This document shows, piece by piece, positions 8,224 to 17,811 of a stretch of DNA of 64,000 nucleotides. Source of the DNA: Parabacteroides goldsteinii DSM 19448 = WAL 12034 (GTDB lineage: Bacteria; Bacteroidota; Bacteroidia; Bacteroidales; Tannerellaceae). The stretch spans positions 325,601-389,600 of the forward strand of contig NZ_KQ033914.1 in NCBI RefSeq assembly GCF_000969835.1. Direction: 5' to 3'. Within the stretch, counting starts at the first letter, position 1. Every line of letters starts with the position of its first letter. The notes beneath the pieces were generated by a model. That model was not told where the DNA came from. It worked only from the letters and a program-made list of their open reading frames with translations, and did not search any database. Position numbers and translations under genes: made by a program.

Positions 8224-10965
8224 ATGAGAAAAACTGTAGTATTATTGTTGTTATGCTTTGTGGCATATTTAATGCAGGCGAAAACAGATTCGCTAAAGAT
8301 TGATTTGTCCGGTATGTGGCGTTTTCAATTGGATCCTATGGGATTTGGTAAAACCCCCGGATCGGAACTCTATCTGGATAAATTAGTAGAGACTATTGTA
8401 TTACCCGGATCTACGGATCAGGGAGGGAAAGGTATTAAAAATAATGCTCGTTATGTGGACCGTCTCAGTCGTAAATTCGAGTATCAGGGAGCTGCCTGGT
8501 ACCAACGTGAAGTTGTTATTCCTGAAGAATGGAAGAATAAAGATATAGTTTTGAATCTGGAACGTTGTCATTGGGAGACGACAGTTTTTGTAGATGAGCA
8601 ATTGGTTGGTATGGATGAACGTTTGAGTACACCCAATATTTTCCACTTAACAAAATATTTAACACCGGGAGTGCATACCCTGACCCTTTGTGTGGACAAT
8701 CGTTTGAAATATCCAATGGATCAATGGAACCACGGAACTACCGAATACACACAAACAAATTGGAATGGAATAATAGGTGATATATCTATACAGGTCAAAG
8801 AAAAGGTTCATATTCGCCGTGTAAATGTGTATCCTGATATAGAGAATAAGTCTGTTTTAGCGAAAGTCGAGTTATCTTCTTTAACTACATTTCAAAAAGG
8901 ATCATTAGAGTTGCATGTTCGTGAAAAAGGAGGTAAACTTGTTGCAACCCATCAAATTGGGATAGATAGTCTCGTTGCACAAGAGGGCATTGAGCAAACG
9001 ATCAACTTAGGTAAACAGATAAAGTTATGGGATGAGTTCAATCCTTTTTTGTATGAACTTGAAACAACATTGCATGTAGACGGAAAGCAGGACACCCGGA
9101 CGATTACGTTTGGTATGCGAAATGTAGAACAAGGTAAGCATCATGTCCGTTTGAACGGTCACGATATCCATTTGCGTGGGGTACTCGACTGTGCAGTGTT
9201 TCCTCTGACCGGTTATCCTTCTACCTGTGTGGAAGATTGGAAACGTATATTTTCTACAGTTAAGGAATATGGTATGAATCATGTCCGTTTTCATTCATGG
9301 TGTCCTCCCGAAGCGGCATTTATGGCAGGAGATGAATTGGGAATGTATCTGCAAGCCGAACTACCCATGTGGATTAAGGATGTTGGCAAATATCCTGCCA
9401 GGCGCGATTTTTTTGAAAAAGAGATGTATGCTATTCTGGATGCCTACGGTAATCATCCTTCTTTTATTTTAATGTGTAATGGTAATGAAAATGAAGGTGA
9501 TTTTGCTGTTTTGGAAGATTTGGTCAAGAAAGCGCAGACTTATGATAACCGTCGTCTTTATTCTGCATCTACGGCTCGTACTCATACCGCTTCCGATCAA
9601 TACTATGTGTCACATGTTACTTCCAAAGGATGGATCACTGTTTATGAAGGGACTCCGTCTACCGATTGGGATCGCAACAAAGAGTCAGACATTGATGTAC
9701 CTGTTATAGCACATGAAACCGGGCAGCGTTGTATGTATCCCAATTTTGATGAGATCAGGAAATATACGGGTGTACTCGAAGCGCGTAATTTTGAAGTGTT
9801 TAGAGAAAGGTTAACCAAAAATGGAATGTTACATCAGGCAAATGATTTCTTCAAAGCTACAGGTGCACATACCGTATTACAGTATAAAGAAGTGAATGAA
9901 TCTTTACTTCGTACCCGTACTTCGGGAGGTTTTCAATTGTTAGGTCTTGCTGATTTTCCGGGGCAAGGGAGTGCTTTTGTAGGAATCCTGGATGCTTTTT
10001 GGGAAAGTAAAGGTTTAGTTTCTCCCGAGAAATTTCGTGAGTCATGTGCACCGACTGTTTTGCTGGCCCGTTTACAGAAACGAACTTTTCTTTCAGGTGA
10101 ACAATTGAAAGTAAAAATGGATATATATCATTTTGGTAAAGATGTTCTTAAAAAGGAAAAGCTAAACTGGAGCCTGATAGATGAAGATGGGAAAATAATA
10201 AGCAAAGGCACTTTGGACAATAAAAATATCCAGCCTTATACGGTTGACTCTTTAGGTACGATTGATATTGATTTGGATGGAATAACTCATGCTTGTCAAC
10301 TAACATTGAAAGCAGGAATGGGAGGAGTAAAAAATGAATGGAATATTTGGGTATATCCGCAACAAACGGAAAAACAAACGAATTTTGTCTATACACGTAA
10401 ATGGAATGAAGAAACTTTGAAGATGCTTGAAGATGGAAATAATGTATTACTGATTCCGGAAAAGTGCGAAGGTCGTAAAACTCATTTTGCCAGTCATTTT
10501 TGGAACCCGATCATGTTTAATTGGAATCCGATGATTGTGGGTACTTTGATTAATGCCCAACATCCGGTTTTTAGGTGTTTTCCCACAAAATCATATGCCG
10601 ACTGGCAATGGTGGGATATTCTGAATCATGCAACGGCTATGGATTTGACTGCTTTGAATAATATAACTCCTATCATTCAAAGTATAGATTCGTATGAAAC
10701 AAATCAGAAACTGGGTATTGCTTTCGAGGCAAGGGTTAGGAAGGGTAAGCTGTTCGTTCTTTGTGTAGATCCGGAAAAGGATATAGATAATCGTTTAGCG
10801 ACGAAGCAATTAATAACTTCGGTTGAAAAATATGTGGCTTCAGATCGTTTTGATCCGAGAGATACTTTGCAATCATATGAAATAGAAGCACTTTTTCCTA
10901 CAATCCCTATATCAACAAAGCAGAAAGGATCTCAAACAGCAATTCAGCAATTACTGAATAAATAG
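8224..10965 (+). CDS. Secreted glycoside hydrolase family 2 enzyme
   Basis: The ATG at 8224 is preferred over an upstream start at 8188 because it begins a clear signal peptide (MRKTVVLLLLCFVAYLMQA). The 913-residue protein has a GH2 sugar-binding jelly roll (about 20-190), an immunoglobulin-like domain, and a TIM barrel. The acid/base is expected at Glu422 (HPSFILMCNGNE) and the nucleophile at Glu498 (VPVIAHETGQ). The C-terminal part resembles the glutamine-amidotransferase-like extension seen in some GH2 exo-enzymes. GH2 enzymes release beta-galactose, beta-mannose or beta-glucuronic acid and others; the exact sugar cannot be decided here. It is the only visible enzyme of this PUL. Confidence 0.9.
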   Translation: MRKTVVLLLLCFVAYLMQAKTDSLKIDLSGMWRFQLDPMGFGKTPGSELYLDKLVETIVLPGSTDQGGKGIKNNARYVDRLSRKFEYQGAAWYQREVVIPEEWKNKDIVLNLERCHWETTVFVDEQLVGMDERLSTPNIFHLTKYLTPGVHTLTLCVDNRLKYPMDQWNHGTTEYTQTNWNGIIGDISIQVKEKVHIRRVNVYPDIENKSVLAKVELSSLTTFQKGSLELHVREKGGKLVATHQIGIDSLVAQEGIEQTINLGKQIKLWDEFNPFLYELETTLHVDGKQDTRTITFGMRNVEQGKHHVRLNGHDIHLRGVLDCAVFPLTGYPSTCVEDWKRIFSTVKEYGMNHVRFHSWCPPEAAFMAGDELGMYLQAELPMWIKDVGKYPARRDFFEKEMYAILDAYGNHPSFILMCNGNENEGDFAVLEDLVKKAQTYDNRRLYSASTARTHTASDQYYVSHVTSKGWITVYEGTPSTDWDRNKESDIDVPVIAHETGQRCMYPNFDEIRKYTGVLEARNFEVFRERLTKNGMLHQANDFFKATGAHTVLQYKEVNESLLRTRTSGGFQLLGLADFPGQGSAFVGILDAFWESKGLVSPEKFRESCAPTVLLARLQKRTFLSGEQLKVKMDIYHFGKDVLKKEKLNWSLIDEDGKIISKGTLDNKNIQPYTVDSLGTIDIDLDGITHACQLTLKAGMGGVKNEWNIWVYPQQTEKQTNFVYTRKWNEETLKMLEDGNNVLLIPEKCEGRKTHFASHFWNPIMFNWNPMIVGTLINAQHPVFRCFPTKSYADWQWWDILNHATAMDLTALNNITPIIQSIDSYETNQKLGIAFEARVRKGKLFVLCVDPEKDIDNRLATKQLITSVEKYVASDRFDPRDTLQSYEIEALFPTIPISTKQKGSQTAIQQLLNK

Positions 10966-10982
10966 AAAGTAGATAACCTAAT

Positions 10983-11032
10983 AAAAAAGAAGGAAATTAT
11001 TCTCTGAAAATGAGAAAATCTCCTTCTTTTTT
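10983..11032. terminator. Bidirectional terminator between convergent genes
   Basis: A12-type arm AAAAAAGAAGGA (10983-10994) pairs with TCCTTCTTTTTT (11021-11032), with a further inner TTCTC/GAGAA pairing. The A-run and T-run allow termination from both sides: the GH2 gene on the plus strand and the transporter gene on the minus strand. Confidence 0.85.
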
Positions 11033-11048
11033 GCTCTATACTAGGTTT

Positions 11049-12431
11049 TTAACAGCGGGTTGCATTCAGTTTCTTTACTACCAGCCCATATATAATCAGG
11101 GCAACGGCCGAAACTAGCGCGATCGCCCCGAAATAATACCATATATAATGGGCATGTGCACTGGCGGCTACCCACTCTTCATGTGTGGCGAACAGTGTTG
11201 GTTCCGGACAGTATTTGCTTAATAGGAAGCCTGATAAGCCGAATCCGAGTATAGATGACAGGAAGGAGTGAAGGTGGCTGAAACCGAGGTATAATCCTTC
11301 TTCGCCTTTGGGGGCCTGCAATGAGAAATATTCAAGAAAACGGGGAGAGATAAATGTTTCCGCTAGTCCCTGGAAGACAATCCCGACTACCATCATGAAA
11401 GCTACCGGATGCATACCGAGGATAGTTGTGTTGCTATCCAGCATATTTCCCGATGCCATGCAAAGAGCGGAGATCGGCATGATGAACATACCGAATGTCA
11501 TAGAGGTAAGTGCGGTTTTCTTACGCATTAACTGGGTAACTAAGTTTACGGTCAATACTACAACCAGCGGATTCACGTTGGCATACCAGGAAGGAGAAGC
11601 TCCTTCGCCAGCCAAACGTAAAACATATTTAGGCATGGTTGCATACAGCTGGTGCTGAACCATCCAGAAACCGGAAATAATAAAAATCAATATGATCAGG
11701 CGACCGTTTGTACAGACTTTGATCAGTGCCGTCCATATTTGTCCGAAAGTTTTTCCTTCACTGGAATGTTGGCTGCTTTTATAGAAAAACCAGATCGCAA
11801 TAAGAGCCAGGAATGTCATTGAAGCGGAAAAATAGTTGAGAGTGATCAACCCCTCGTTCCCTAATGCTTCGCGCAACGGTTTTACAATAGTTTTGCCGGA
11901 GAAGGCTCCTATATTTACCATTGCATAGAAAATGGAGAAACCTTTGGCACGGGTTTCGGGAGTTGTTTCTTTGGCTACAGTTCCGGAAATTACACTTTTG
12001 ATGAATGATCCTCCGATAACGATCAGTATCATGATCGGGATAATTCCATAACGGAGATTACTTTCGAGCAATCCGGTAAATGTTGTTGTTGTCCCGTATT
12101 CAACCAGTCCGGCTGACTGGAGCCAGGTAGGATAAAGCCCCAACCCGGCATAACCGATGGTCAGCAAAGAGAAGGCCAATAGCATGGAATTGCGGAATCC
12201 GATCTTATCGGCCAGTGCACCGGCAAAAGTCGGGAGGAAGTAGAGGAATGCGGAGAATGTTCCGGCGATAGTTGCCGCTTGTATGTCGTTGAATCCGAGG
12301 ATGCGGCTGAGGTAGAGTGTTATTACGATAAATACGCCATAGTAGGCGGCACGTTCAAATAGTTCGACGGTATTGGCTACCCAAAACGCTTTACTGAATT
12401 TGATTTTCTCTTTCTTTGTCGTTGTGTTCAT
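11049..12431 (-). CDS. POT/PTR2-like major facilitator transporter
   Basis: This 460-residue integral membrane protein has about 12-14 predicted helices. The N-terminal motif ELFERAAYYGVFIVITLYL is close to the ExxERFxYYG signature of proton-dependent oligopeptide transporters. The loop between helices 2 and 3 (GALADKIGFRNSM) is a standard MFS loop. It probably imports peptides or a related small solute driven by protons; the substrate is not known. It is convergent with the PUL. The next gene upstream in the same orientation is separated by a hairpin terminator, so it is likely transcribed alone. Confidence 0.8.
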   Translation of the reverse strand: MNTTTKKEKIKFSKAFWVANTVELFERAAYYGVFIVITLYLSRILGFNDIQAATIAGTFSAFLYFLPTFAGALADKIGFRNSMLLAFSLLTIGYAGLGLYPTWLQSAGLVEYGTTTTFTGLLESNLRYGIIPIMILIVIGGSFIKSVISGTVAKETTPETRAKGFSIFYAMVNIGAFSGKTIVKPLREALGNEGLITLNYFSASMTFLALIAIWFFYKSSQHSSEGKTFGQIWTALIKVCTNGRLIILIFIISGFWMVQHQLYATMPKYVLRLAGEGASPSWYANVNPLVVVLTVNLVTQLMRKKTALTSMTFGMFIMPISALCMASGNMLDSNTTILGMHPVAFMMVVGIVFQGLAETFISPRFLEYFSLQAPKGEEGLYLGFSHLHSFLSSILGFGLSGFLLSKYCPEPTLFATHEEWVAASAHAHYIWYYFGAIALVSAVALIIYGLVVKKLNATRC

Positions 12432-12472
12432 GCGATAGTTATTTGTTTTTAGAATTAGAATATGAAATGTAA

Positions 12473-12523
12473 AAACGCAGGTATATGCAGATGAGAAAAT
12501 TAGAGCTGCGTATACCTGCGTTT
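12473..12523 (-). terminator. Terminator downstream of the GHL10-like lipoprotein gene
   Basis: An 18-bp stem (12473-12490 with 12506-12523, one mismatch) encloses a 15-base loop. Read on the minus strand it ends in a T-run, so it should end the operon that runs from 18660 down to 12546. Confidence 0.8.
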
Positions 12524-12545
12524 ATTTACATCTTGTGTAAGTCTT

Positions 12546-13661
12546 TTATTTCTTTACAGTGTAAGTTTGATGAATCGCTTTGTCGAAAGCTTTCCAATGT
12601 TCGTCGGTCATGTTACCGGGGGTGAACAGGGCAACACCGGCTGCACCGCTTTCCATCGATCCGCGTACTGCTTCTTCTATTTCAGAAGGGATCAGACCGT
12701 GTCCTTCCGGATCTTTGATGTTAGCTTTGTTTTGCCAATCGTGGCAGATGAATAAACCACTGAAAACGGGTTTTTCTCCGTTCACAGAGTTTACTTCTTC
12801 CTTCGTCACCTCGCCTACCCAGGCAGCGTCTTCCAGGTAGAAGTCGTTGTAGTTCATCGGGAAGAATGCGTCGATATTCCATTTATTCCATTCCTGGCGA
12901 ACCATCCATTTGGCGTGTGAGTCAGGACCGGGGAATACGGCTGCACTGATCTTTTTACCTTTAGCATGGACTGTATCTGCAATGCGATCTACCAGCTTAG
13001 TGATCAGGTCACAACGGAACTGAGCCCATTCTTTGCATTTGGAAGGATCTTCAACAGATTTAATATCGATACCGGTAGCAGCCTTGAAATCGGCTACACA
13101 TTTGTCGCAATAGCAATAATCGGCAGTCGGATATTCTTCGTTCATAACCAGACCGTATTTTTCCCAAAGACCTTTGGCGAGGATAACGTCTACATAACGG
13201 ATATAATCCAGATGAACGTAATCTACTTCAGGAATATCGGCTACTTTGCCGTATAGATCGGTCAGGAATTCGGCAGTCCCTTCATGGTTTGGGCAAAGGC
13301 ATTTGTAATAAGGAACATACGCTTGTACTTCGTAAGCCGGTTCGCCTTTGCGGTTTACAGCATACAGGGTGGAGTCCATGCCTCCCTGTAACATGGCCGG
13401 TATCCAGGCATGGTATTCCATACCGTTTGCGTGAGCCACTTTAGCGGCACGCTGGATTTTTTGCAAATCATGTCCGGCGTTGTAGCACATACCATCCAGC
13501 CCATGCGATTTCCATTTACTAAAATCGGCTTGTAAGGTCTCTTCGGTTGTATTACCGCCTTCACCTTGCCAGCCGTACACTTTGATTTTTGCTTCCGGTG
13601 CTTTGTTGCAAGCCGTTGCCAGAAGGACAACGGCTGCTAAAGCTAAAAATACTTTTTTCAT
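12546..13661 (-). CDS. Lipoprotein, putative GHL10-like glycoside hydrolase (TIM barrel)
   Basis: This 371-residue protein begins with a lipoprotein signal (lipobox ATAC, Cys18). The rest looks like a beta/alpha barrel of the glycosyl-hydrolase-like GHL10 kind: LDGMCYNAGHDLQKIQRAAKVAH, then VDYVHLDYIRYVD, in which the aspartate is typical of the putative active site, then KISAAVFPGPDSH and DAFFPMNYNDFY. It has a short cysteine-rich insert (CYCDKCVADF). No substrate can be assigned. It is the last gene of a minus-strand run and lies 18 bp after gcvP. Co-transcription with housekeeping genes suggests no tie to the nearby PUL. Confidence 0.75.
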   Translation of the reverse strand: MKKVFLALAAVVLLATACNKAPEAKIKVYGWQGEGGNTTEETLQADFSKWKSHGLDGMCYNAGHDLQKIQRAAKVAHANGMEYHAWIPAMLQGGMDSTLYAVNRKGEPAYEVQAYVPYYKCLCPNHEGTAEFLTDLYGKVADIPEVDYVHLDYIRYVDVILAKGLWEKYGLVMNEEYPTADYCYCDKCVADFKAATGIDIKSVEDPSKCKEWAQFRCDLITKLVDRIADTVHAKGKKISAAVFPGPDSHAKWMVRQEWNKWNIDAFFPMNYNDFYLEDAAWVGEVTKEEVNSVNGEKPVFSGLFICHDWQNKANIKDPEGHGLIPSEIEEAVRGSMESGAAGVALFTPGNMTDEHWKAFDKAIHQTYTVKK

Positions 13662-13679
13662 TCAGATAGTTTGTTGTTA

Positions 13680-16532
13680 TTAAATTTCACAAGCACAGAG
13701 TGTCGGGATCAGATTGCGGTCGCCGTAAGCATTATCTACGCGGGCCACATTGATCCAGAATTTACTGTCATGCAACCATTCCAGTGGGAAGGCTGCTTTA
13801 CTACGAGGATATTCATGCTTCCATTCATCGGCGGTTACTTCATATTCCGGATGAGGAGCATTTTTGAGCACGTTATCTTCTTTAGAGGCTTTGCCTTCTT
13901 CCACTTCCTTGATTTCTTTCCAGATGCAGTCCATCACTTCGGCAAAACGGTCGAGTTCGGCTTTGCTTTCGCTTTCGGTCGGTTCAACCATTAAAGTTCC
14001 GTGTACCGGGAATGAAAGCGTAGGTGCATGATACCCGAAGTCCATCAGACGCTTAGCGATATCACCTTCGTCGATGCCTGAACGTTCTTTTACACCGCGG
14101 CATTCCAGAATCAATTCGTGGCCAACCCGTCCTGTGGCTCCGGTATAGACGATTCCGTAAGTGTCTTTAAATTTAGAAGCCAGATAGTTTGCATTCAGGA
14201 TGGCAGTTTTAGTAACAGTTTCCAGTCCTTCCGTACCAAGCATGCGGATATAAGCATAAGTGATCGGAAGGATACCTGCACTACCATAGGGAGCAGCAGA
14301 AACCGTATTCAAATCGCTTCCCCAGGCTACCGGATGAGAGGGTAGGAACGGTACCAGATGTTCGGCAACACAGATCGGACCAACGCCCGGACCACCACCA
14401 CCGTGAGGTGAAGCAAATGTCTTGTGCAGGTTCAGGTGACAAACATCAGCTCCGATAGTTCCCGGATTGGTCAATCCTACCTGAGCGTTCATATTGGCAC
14501 CGTCCATATATAACTGTCCGCCACAAGCATGAACAATATCACACATTTCTTTGATGTCTACTTCAAAAATACCGTGGGTAGACGGATAAGTGATCATGCT
14601 GGCAGCCAGGTTGTCTTTGTTGGCTTCTGCCTTGGCGCGGAAGTCTTCCAGGTCGATATTACCGTTTTCGTCGCATTTAACAGTAACAGTCGTATAACCG
14701 CACTGGATAGCACTGGCCGGATTAGTTCCGTGGGCCGATGCCGGAAGCAATACGATATTTCGATGTCCCTGTCCGATGCTTTCGAGATAAGCGCGGATGA
14801 CACGAAGTCCGGTATATTCGCCGGCGGCACCTGAGTTCGGTTGTAATGTAACACCTTTGAATCCGGTGATCTCTGCCAGGTAGCAGCACAGGTTTTCAAT
14901 CAACTCCGTATAGCCTTCTACCTGTTCTTCCGGTGCGTACGGGTGAATATTCATAAATTCAGCACGGCTGAGCGGAAGCATTTCAGATGCAGCGTTCAGT
15001 TTCATCGTACATGAACCCAGGGAGATCATCGACTGTGCCAATGATACGTCTTTGCGTCCCAGACGGGTGATATAACGCATCAGCTCGGTTTCCGTATGAT
15101 ATTTTTTGAATACATCTTCCTGAAGGAAGTCAGAAGTACGGGCGAATTTCTGATCGAAATAAGTTTTTTCCGGGATGGCTTCTTCCAGCATATAGTCTTT
15201 TCCGGCAGCACCGGCGAAGATATACAACAATACGCCTATATCGGTAGGCTGTGTTGTTTCGTCAATACTGATGCCTACCTGGCCACCTTCGAAGTAGCGA
15301 AGGTTCACTTTGCATTCCAAAGCGATTTCACGCAGTGCATTTACAGAAACATGAGCCGGCAATTCGATCTTCAACGTATCGAAGTAATCCTTGTTCAGTT
15401 GTCTGTAACCTAATTTTTCAAGTTCGGCTGCCAGGAATCCGGCCGAAGCGTGGATGCGTCCGGCAATGTTGCGCAGACCTTCTGCTCCGTGATATACGGC
15501 ATAGAAACCGGCCATTGTTGCCAGTAAAGCCTGTGCGGTACAGATATTTGAAGTTGCTTTTTCACGTTTGATATGCTGTTCGCGTGTCTGCAAAGCCAAG
15601 CGGTAAGCCGGATGTCCATAAGCATCTTTCGAGATACCGATGATACGTCCCGGAATAGCACGTTTGTATTCGTCTTTTGTTGCAAAATAAGCAGCAGAAG
15701 GACCACCGTAGAACATCGGAATACCGAAGCGCTGGCTGCTGCCGAACACTACGTCGGCTCCCCATTCGCCCGGAGGTGTCAGTAATACCAAACTCATCAG
15801 GTCGGCTGCTACGGCTACACGGGTTTCGTTGGCGTTCGCTTTTGCAATGAATTCTTTATAATCTTCAATCGAACCATCCGCATTCGGGAATTGTACGATA
15901 GCTCCGAATACATCCGGTGTAAAGGTGAATGTCTTATAATTTCCGATTACCACGTTGATACCTTGTGGAATCATGCGTGTTTTGATTACGGCCAAAGTTG
16001 ATTCAAATACATTTTCATCAACAAATAGCGTATTGGCTCCGGCTTTTGCTTGTGCACGGCTCCGGCTTCCGTAGAACATGGTTGCAGCTTCGGCAGCAGC
16101 AGTCGCTTCATCCAACAAAGAACAGTTGGTTAGCGGTAGAGCAGTCAGCTCACTGATTACAGTCTGGAAGTTCAACAGTGCTTCCAGGCGTCCCTGCGAT
16201 ACCTCAGCCTGATACGGTGTGTATGAGGTGTACCAAACCGGATTTTCGAAGACATTACGCTGGATAGGAGCAGGACAGATAGTATCATACCATCCCATTC
16301 CAATGTAAGACGTAAAAACTTCGTTCTTGGATGCCAGTTCGGCGATATGTTCTGCAAACTCCCGCTCAGTCATTGGCTCTGGAAGATTCAGAGGTTCTTT
16401 CAGACGAATATTGGCCGGGATTGTCTGGTCAATCAGTTCGTCAACCGATTTAACACCGATAGCTTCAAGCATAGCCGGGATATCTTCCTCTGCAATGCCG
16501 ACGTGGCGGTTTACAAATTTATTTGTGTCCAT
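13680..16532 (-). CDS. gcvP: Glycine dehydrogenase (decarboxylating), P-protein
   Basis: This 950-residue protein is a full-length, single-chain P-protein of the glycine cleavage system. It decarboxylates glycine with pyridoxal phosphate and passes the aminomethyl group to the lipoyl arm of GcvH. The PLP lysine is Lys704, in the block NLHKTFASPHGGGGPGVGPI. The N-terminal half carries the duplicated fold (YTPYQAEVSQGRLEALLNFQT). The other gcv genes (gcvT, gcvH) are not in the window. It lies 14 bp after the MBL-fold gene and 18 bp before the GHL10-like gene on the minus strand. Confidence 0.97.
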   Translation of the reverse strand: MDTNKFVNRHVGIAEEDIPAMLEAIGVKSVDELIDQTIPANIRLKEPLNLPEPMTEREFAEHIAELASKNEVFTSYIGMGWYDTICPAPIQRNVFENPVWYTSYTPYQAEVSQGRLEALLNFQTVISELTALPLTNCSLLDEATAAAEAATMFYGSRSRAQAKAGANTLFVDENVFESTLAVIKTRMIPQGINVVIGNYKTFTFTPDVFGAIVQFPNADGSIEDYKEFIAKANANETRVAVAADLMSLVLLTPPGEWGADVVFGSSQRFGIPMFYGGPSAAYFATKDEYKRAIPGRIIGISKDAYGHPAYRLALQTREQHIKREKATSNICTAQALLATMAGFYAVYHGAEGLRNIAGRIHASAGFLAAELEKLGYRQLNKDYFDTLKIELPAHVSVNALREIALECKVNLRYFEGGQVGISIDETTQPTDIGVLLYIFAGAAGKDYMLEEAIPEKTYFDQKFARTSDFLQEDVFKKYHTETELMRYITRLGRKDVSLAQSMISLGSCTMKLNAASEMLPLSRAEFMNIHPYAPEEQVEGYTELIENLCCYLAEITGFKGVTLQPNSGAAGEYTGLRVIRAYLESIGQGHRNIVLLPASAHGTNPASAIQCGYTTVTVKCDENGNIDLEDFRAKAEANKDNLAASMITYPSTHGIFEVDIKEMCDIVHACGGQLYMDGANMNAQVGLTNPGTIGADVCHLNLHKTFASPHGGGGPGVGPICVAEHLVPFLPSHPVAWGSDLNTVSAAPYGSAGILPITYAYIRMLGTEGLETVTKTAILNANYLASKFKDTYGIVYTGATGRVGHELILECRGVKERSGIDEGDIAKRLMDFGYHAPTLSFPVHGTLMVEPTESESKAELDRFAEVMDCIWKEIKEVEEGKASKEDNVLKNAPHPEYEVTADEWKHEYPRSKAAFPLEWLHDSKFWINVARVDNAYGDRNLIPTLCACEI

Positions 16533-16546
16533 AGTATTTAATGTGT

Positions 16547-17185
16547 TTATAAATAAGGATTGTTTAATTTTTCGTCGATAACTCTTGTTTCCGGTCCGTG
16601 TCCGGGATAAATAACCGTTTCATCCGGCAATGACAGCAATTTGTCGTTGATGGCGGCGATCAGTACTTCCTGATTACCACCCCATAAATCCGTACGGCCG
16701 ATGCTTCCTGCAAACAACGCGTCTCCAACAATGGCAAAACCGTTCTTTTTATTGTAGAAAGCCACACTGCCGGGAGAATGTCCGGGAACTGTCAGGACCA
16801 ATAATTCCGAATGTCCGAATTTGACCACTTCATTGCCGACCAGCTGTTTCTGTACCGGGATTTCTTGGAAATGTCCCGGTAGTCCGAATGCCTGTGCCTG
16901 TTTGTCGGGTGCAGGGAGTTGTTCCACATCGAGCCGGTGTGCCTGCGGGGATAAACCATACGTTTTATATATAAACGGATTCCCGAAGATATGGTCCAGG
17001 TGTAAATGCGTACAAAGCAGATGTTTCACTGTCAGTTTATTCTCTGTAATGAAATCGCTCAGCTCTTTTTCTTCCGACGGGCGAAGACAACCGCAGTCGA
17101 TGATGACAGCTTCTTTGGTGTCATCATACAACACGAATGTGTTTTCCTGGAAATAATTGAATTCAAAAGCCTTTATTGTAATCAT
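16547..17185 (-). CDS. MBL-fold metallohydrolase (glyoxalase II-like)
   Basis: This 212-residue protein carries the zinc-binding signature THLHLDH (HxHxDH), a later histidine in VPGHSPGSVAFY, an aspartate in IVGDALFAGSIGR, and a terminal PGHGPET. This set is typical of glyoxalase II-like thioesterases and related hydrolases. The protein is shorter than classical GloB (about 250), as usual for the YcbL-like group. Its start codon overlaps the stop of rsmG by the ATGA arrangement at 17182-17185, implying translational coupling. The actual substrate is unknown. Confidence 0.88.
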   Translation of the reverse strand: MITIKAFEFNYFQENTFVLYDDTKEAVIIDCGCLRPSEEKELSDFITENKLTVKHLLCTHLHLDHIFGNPFIYKTYGLSPQAHRLDVEQLPAPDKQAQAFGLPGHFQEIPVQKQLVGNEVVKFGHSELLVLTVPGHSPGSVAFYNKKNGFAIVGDALFAGSIGRTDLWGGNQEVLIAAINDKLLSLPDETVIYPGHGPETRVIDEKLNNPYL

Positions 17186-17802
17186 AACGGTACGTATACT
17201 ACTTTTTTAGTTTGAAAAAATTCTTCTTTGAAGTGATCGCCCAGTTCAACAACGATTGCCTGTTTCTGAAAAGCTTGTATTTCGTGTTGCAACTCACCGC
17301 CTTTCAGACATATCAATCCGTTGGGCAATGCGTTCTGCTGTTCTTTCTTTACATTTTTGCGGGATATTTTGACCAGGTCTCCCAATGGCATGACTGCCCG
17401 GCTGACAACAAAATCGAAAAGCTGTTTTTCCTCTTCTGCCCGGCAGTGACGGAATGTTACGTTCTTCAAACCGATAGCTTCCGCCACGGCTTGTCCGACC
17501 TTGATCTTTTTTCCGATACTGTCAACCAGATGGAATTGTACTTCCGGAAAGAATATAGCCAACGGAATACCGGGAAATCCTCCGCCGGTACCGATATCCA
17601 TAACAGATGAACCATCCTTAAACTTCATCATTTTTGTTAACCCCAGCGAATGAAGGACATGATGAGGATAAAGATTCTCGATATCTTTGCGTGATATCAC
17701 GTTGATCTTTGAATTCCAGTCAGTATATAAATCGTACAGAGCTTCGTATTGTGCAAGTTGCGTTTCGTTCAGCTCCGGAAAATAAGTTTTTATCAGTTCC
17801 AT
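17182..17802 (-). CDS. rsmG: 16S rRNA (guanine-527-N7)-methyltransferase
   Basis: This 206-residue protein has the SAM-binding signature VMDIGTGGGFPGIPLAIFFP and the later block FDFVVSRAVMPLGDLVKIS, both diagnostic for RsmG (GidB). It methylates G527 of 16S rRNA in the 530 loop. The length is normal. It lies 9 bp after the DUF3298 lipoprotein gene and overlaps the MBL-fold gene by 4 bp. Confidence 0.95.
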   Translation of the reverse strand: MELIKTYFPELNETQLAQYEALYDLYTDWNSKINVISRKDIENLYPHHVLHSLGLTKMMKFKDGSSVMDIGTGGGFPGIPLAIFFPEVQFHLVDSIGKKIKVGQAVAEAIGLKNVTFRHCRAEEEKQLFDFVVSRAVMPLGDLVKISRKNVKKEQQNALPNGLICLKGGELQHEIQAFQKQAIVVELGDHFKEEFFQTKKVVYVPL

Positions 17803-17811
17803 AGATTATGT

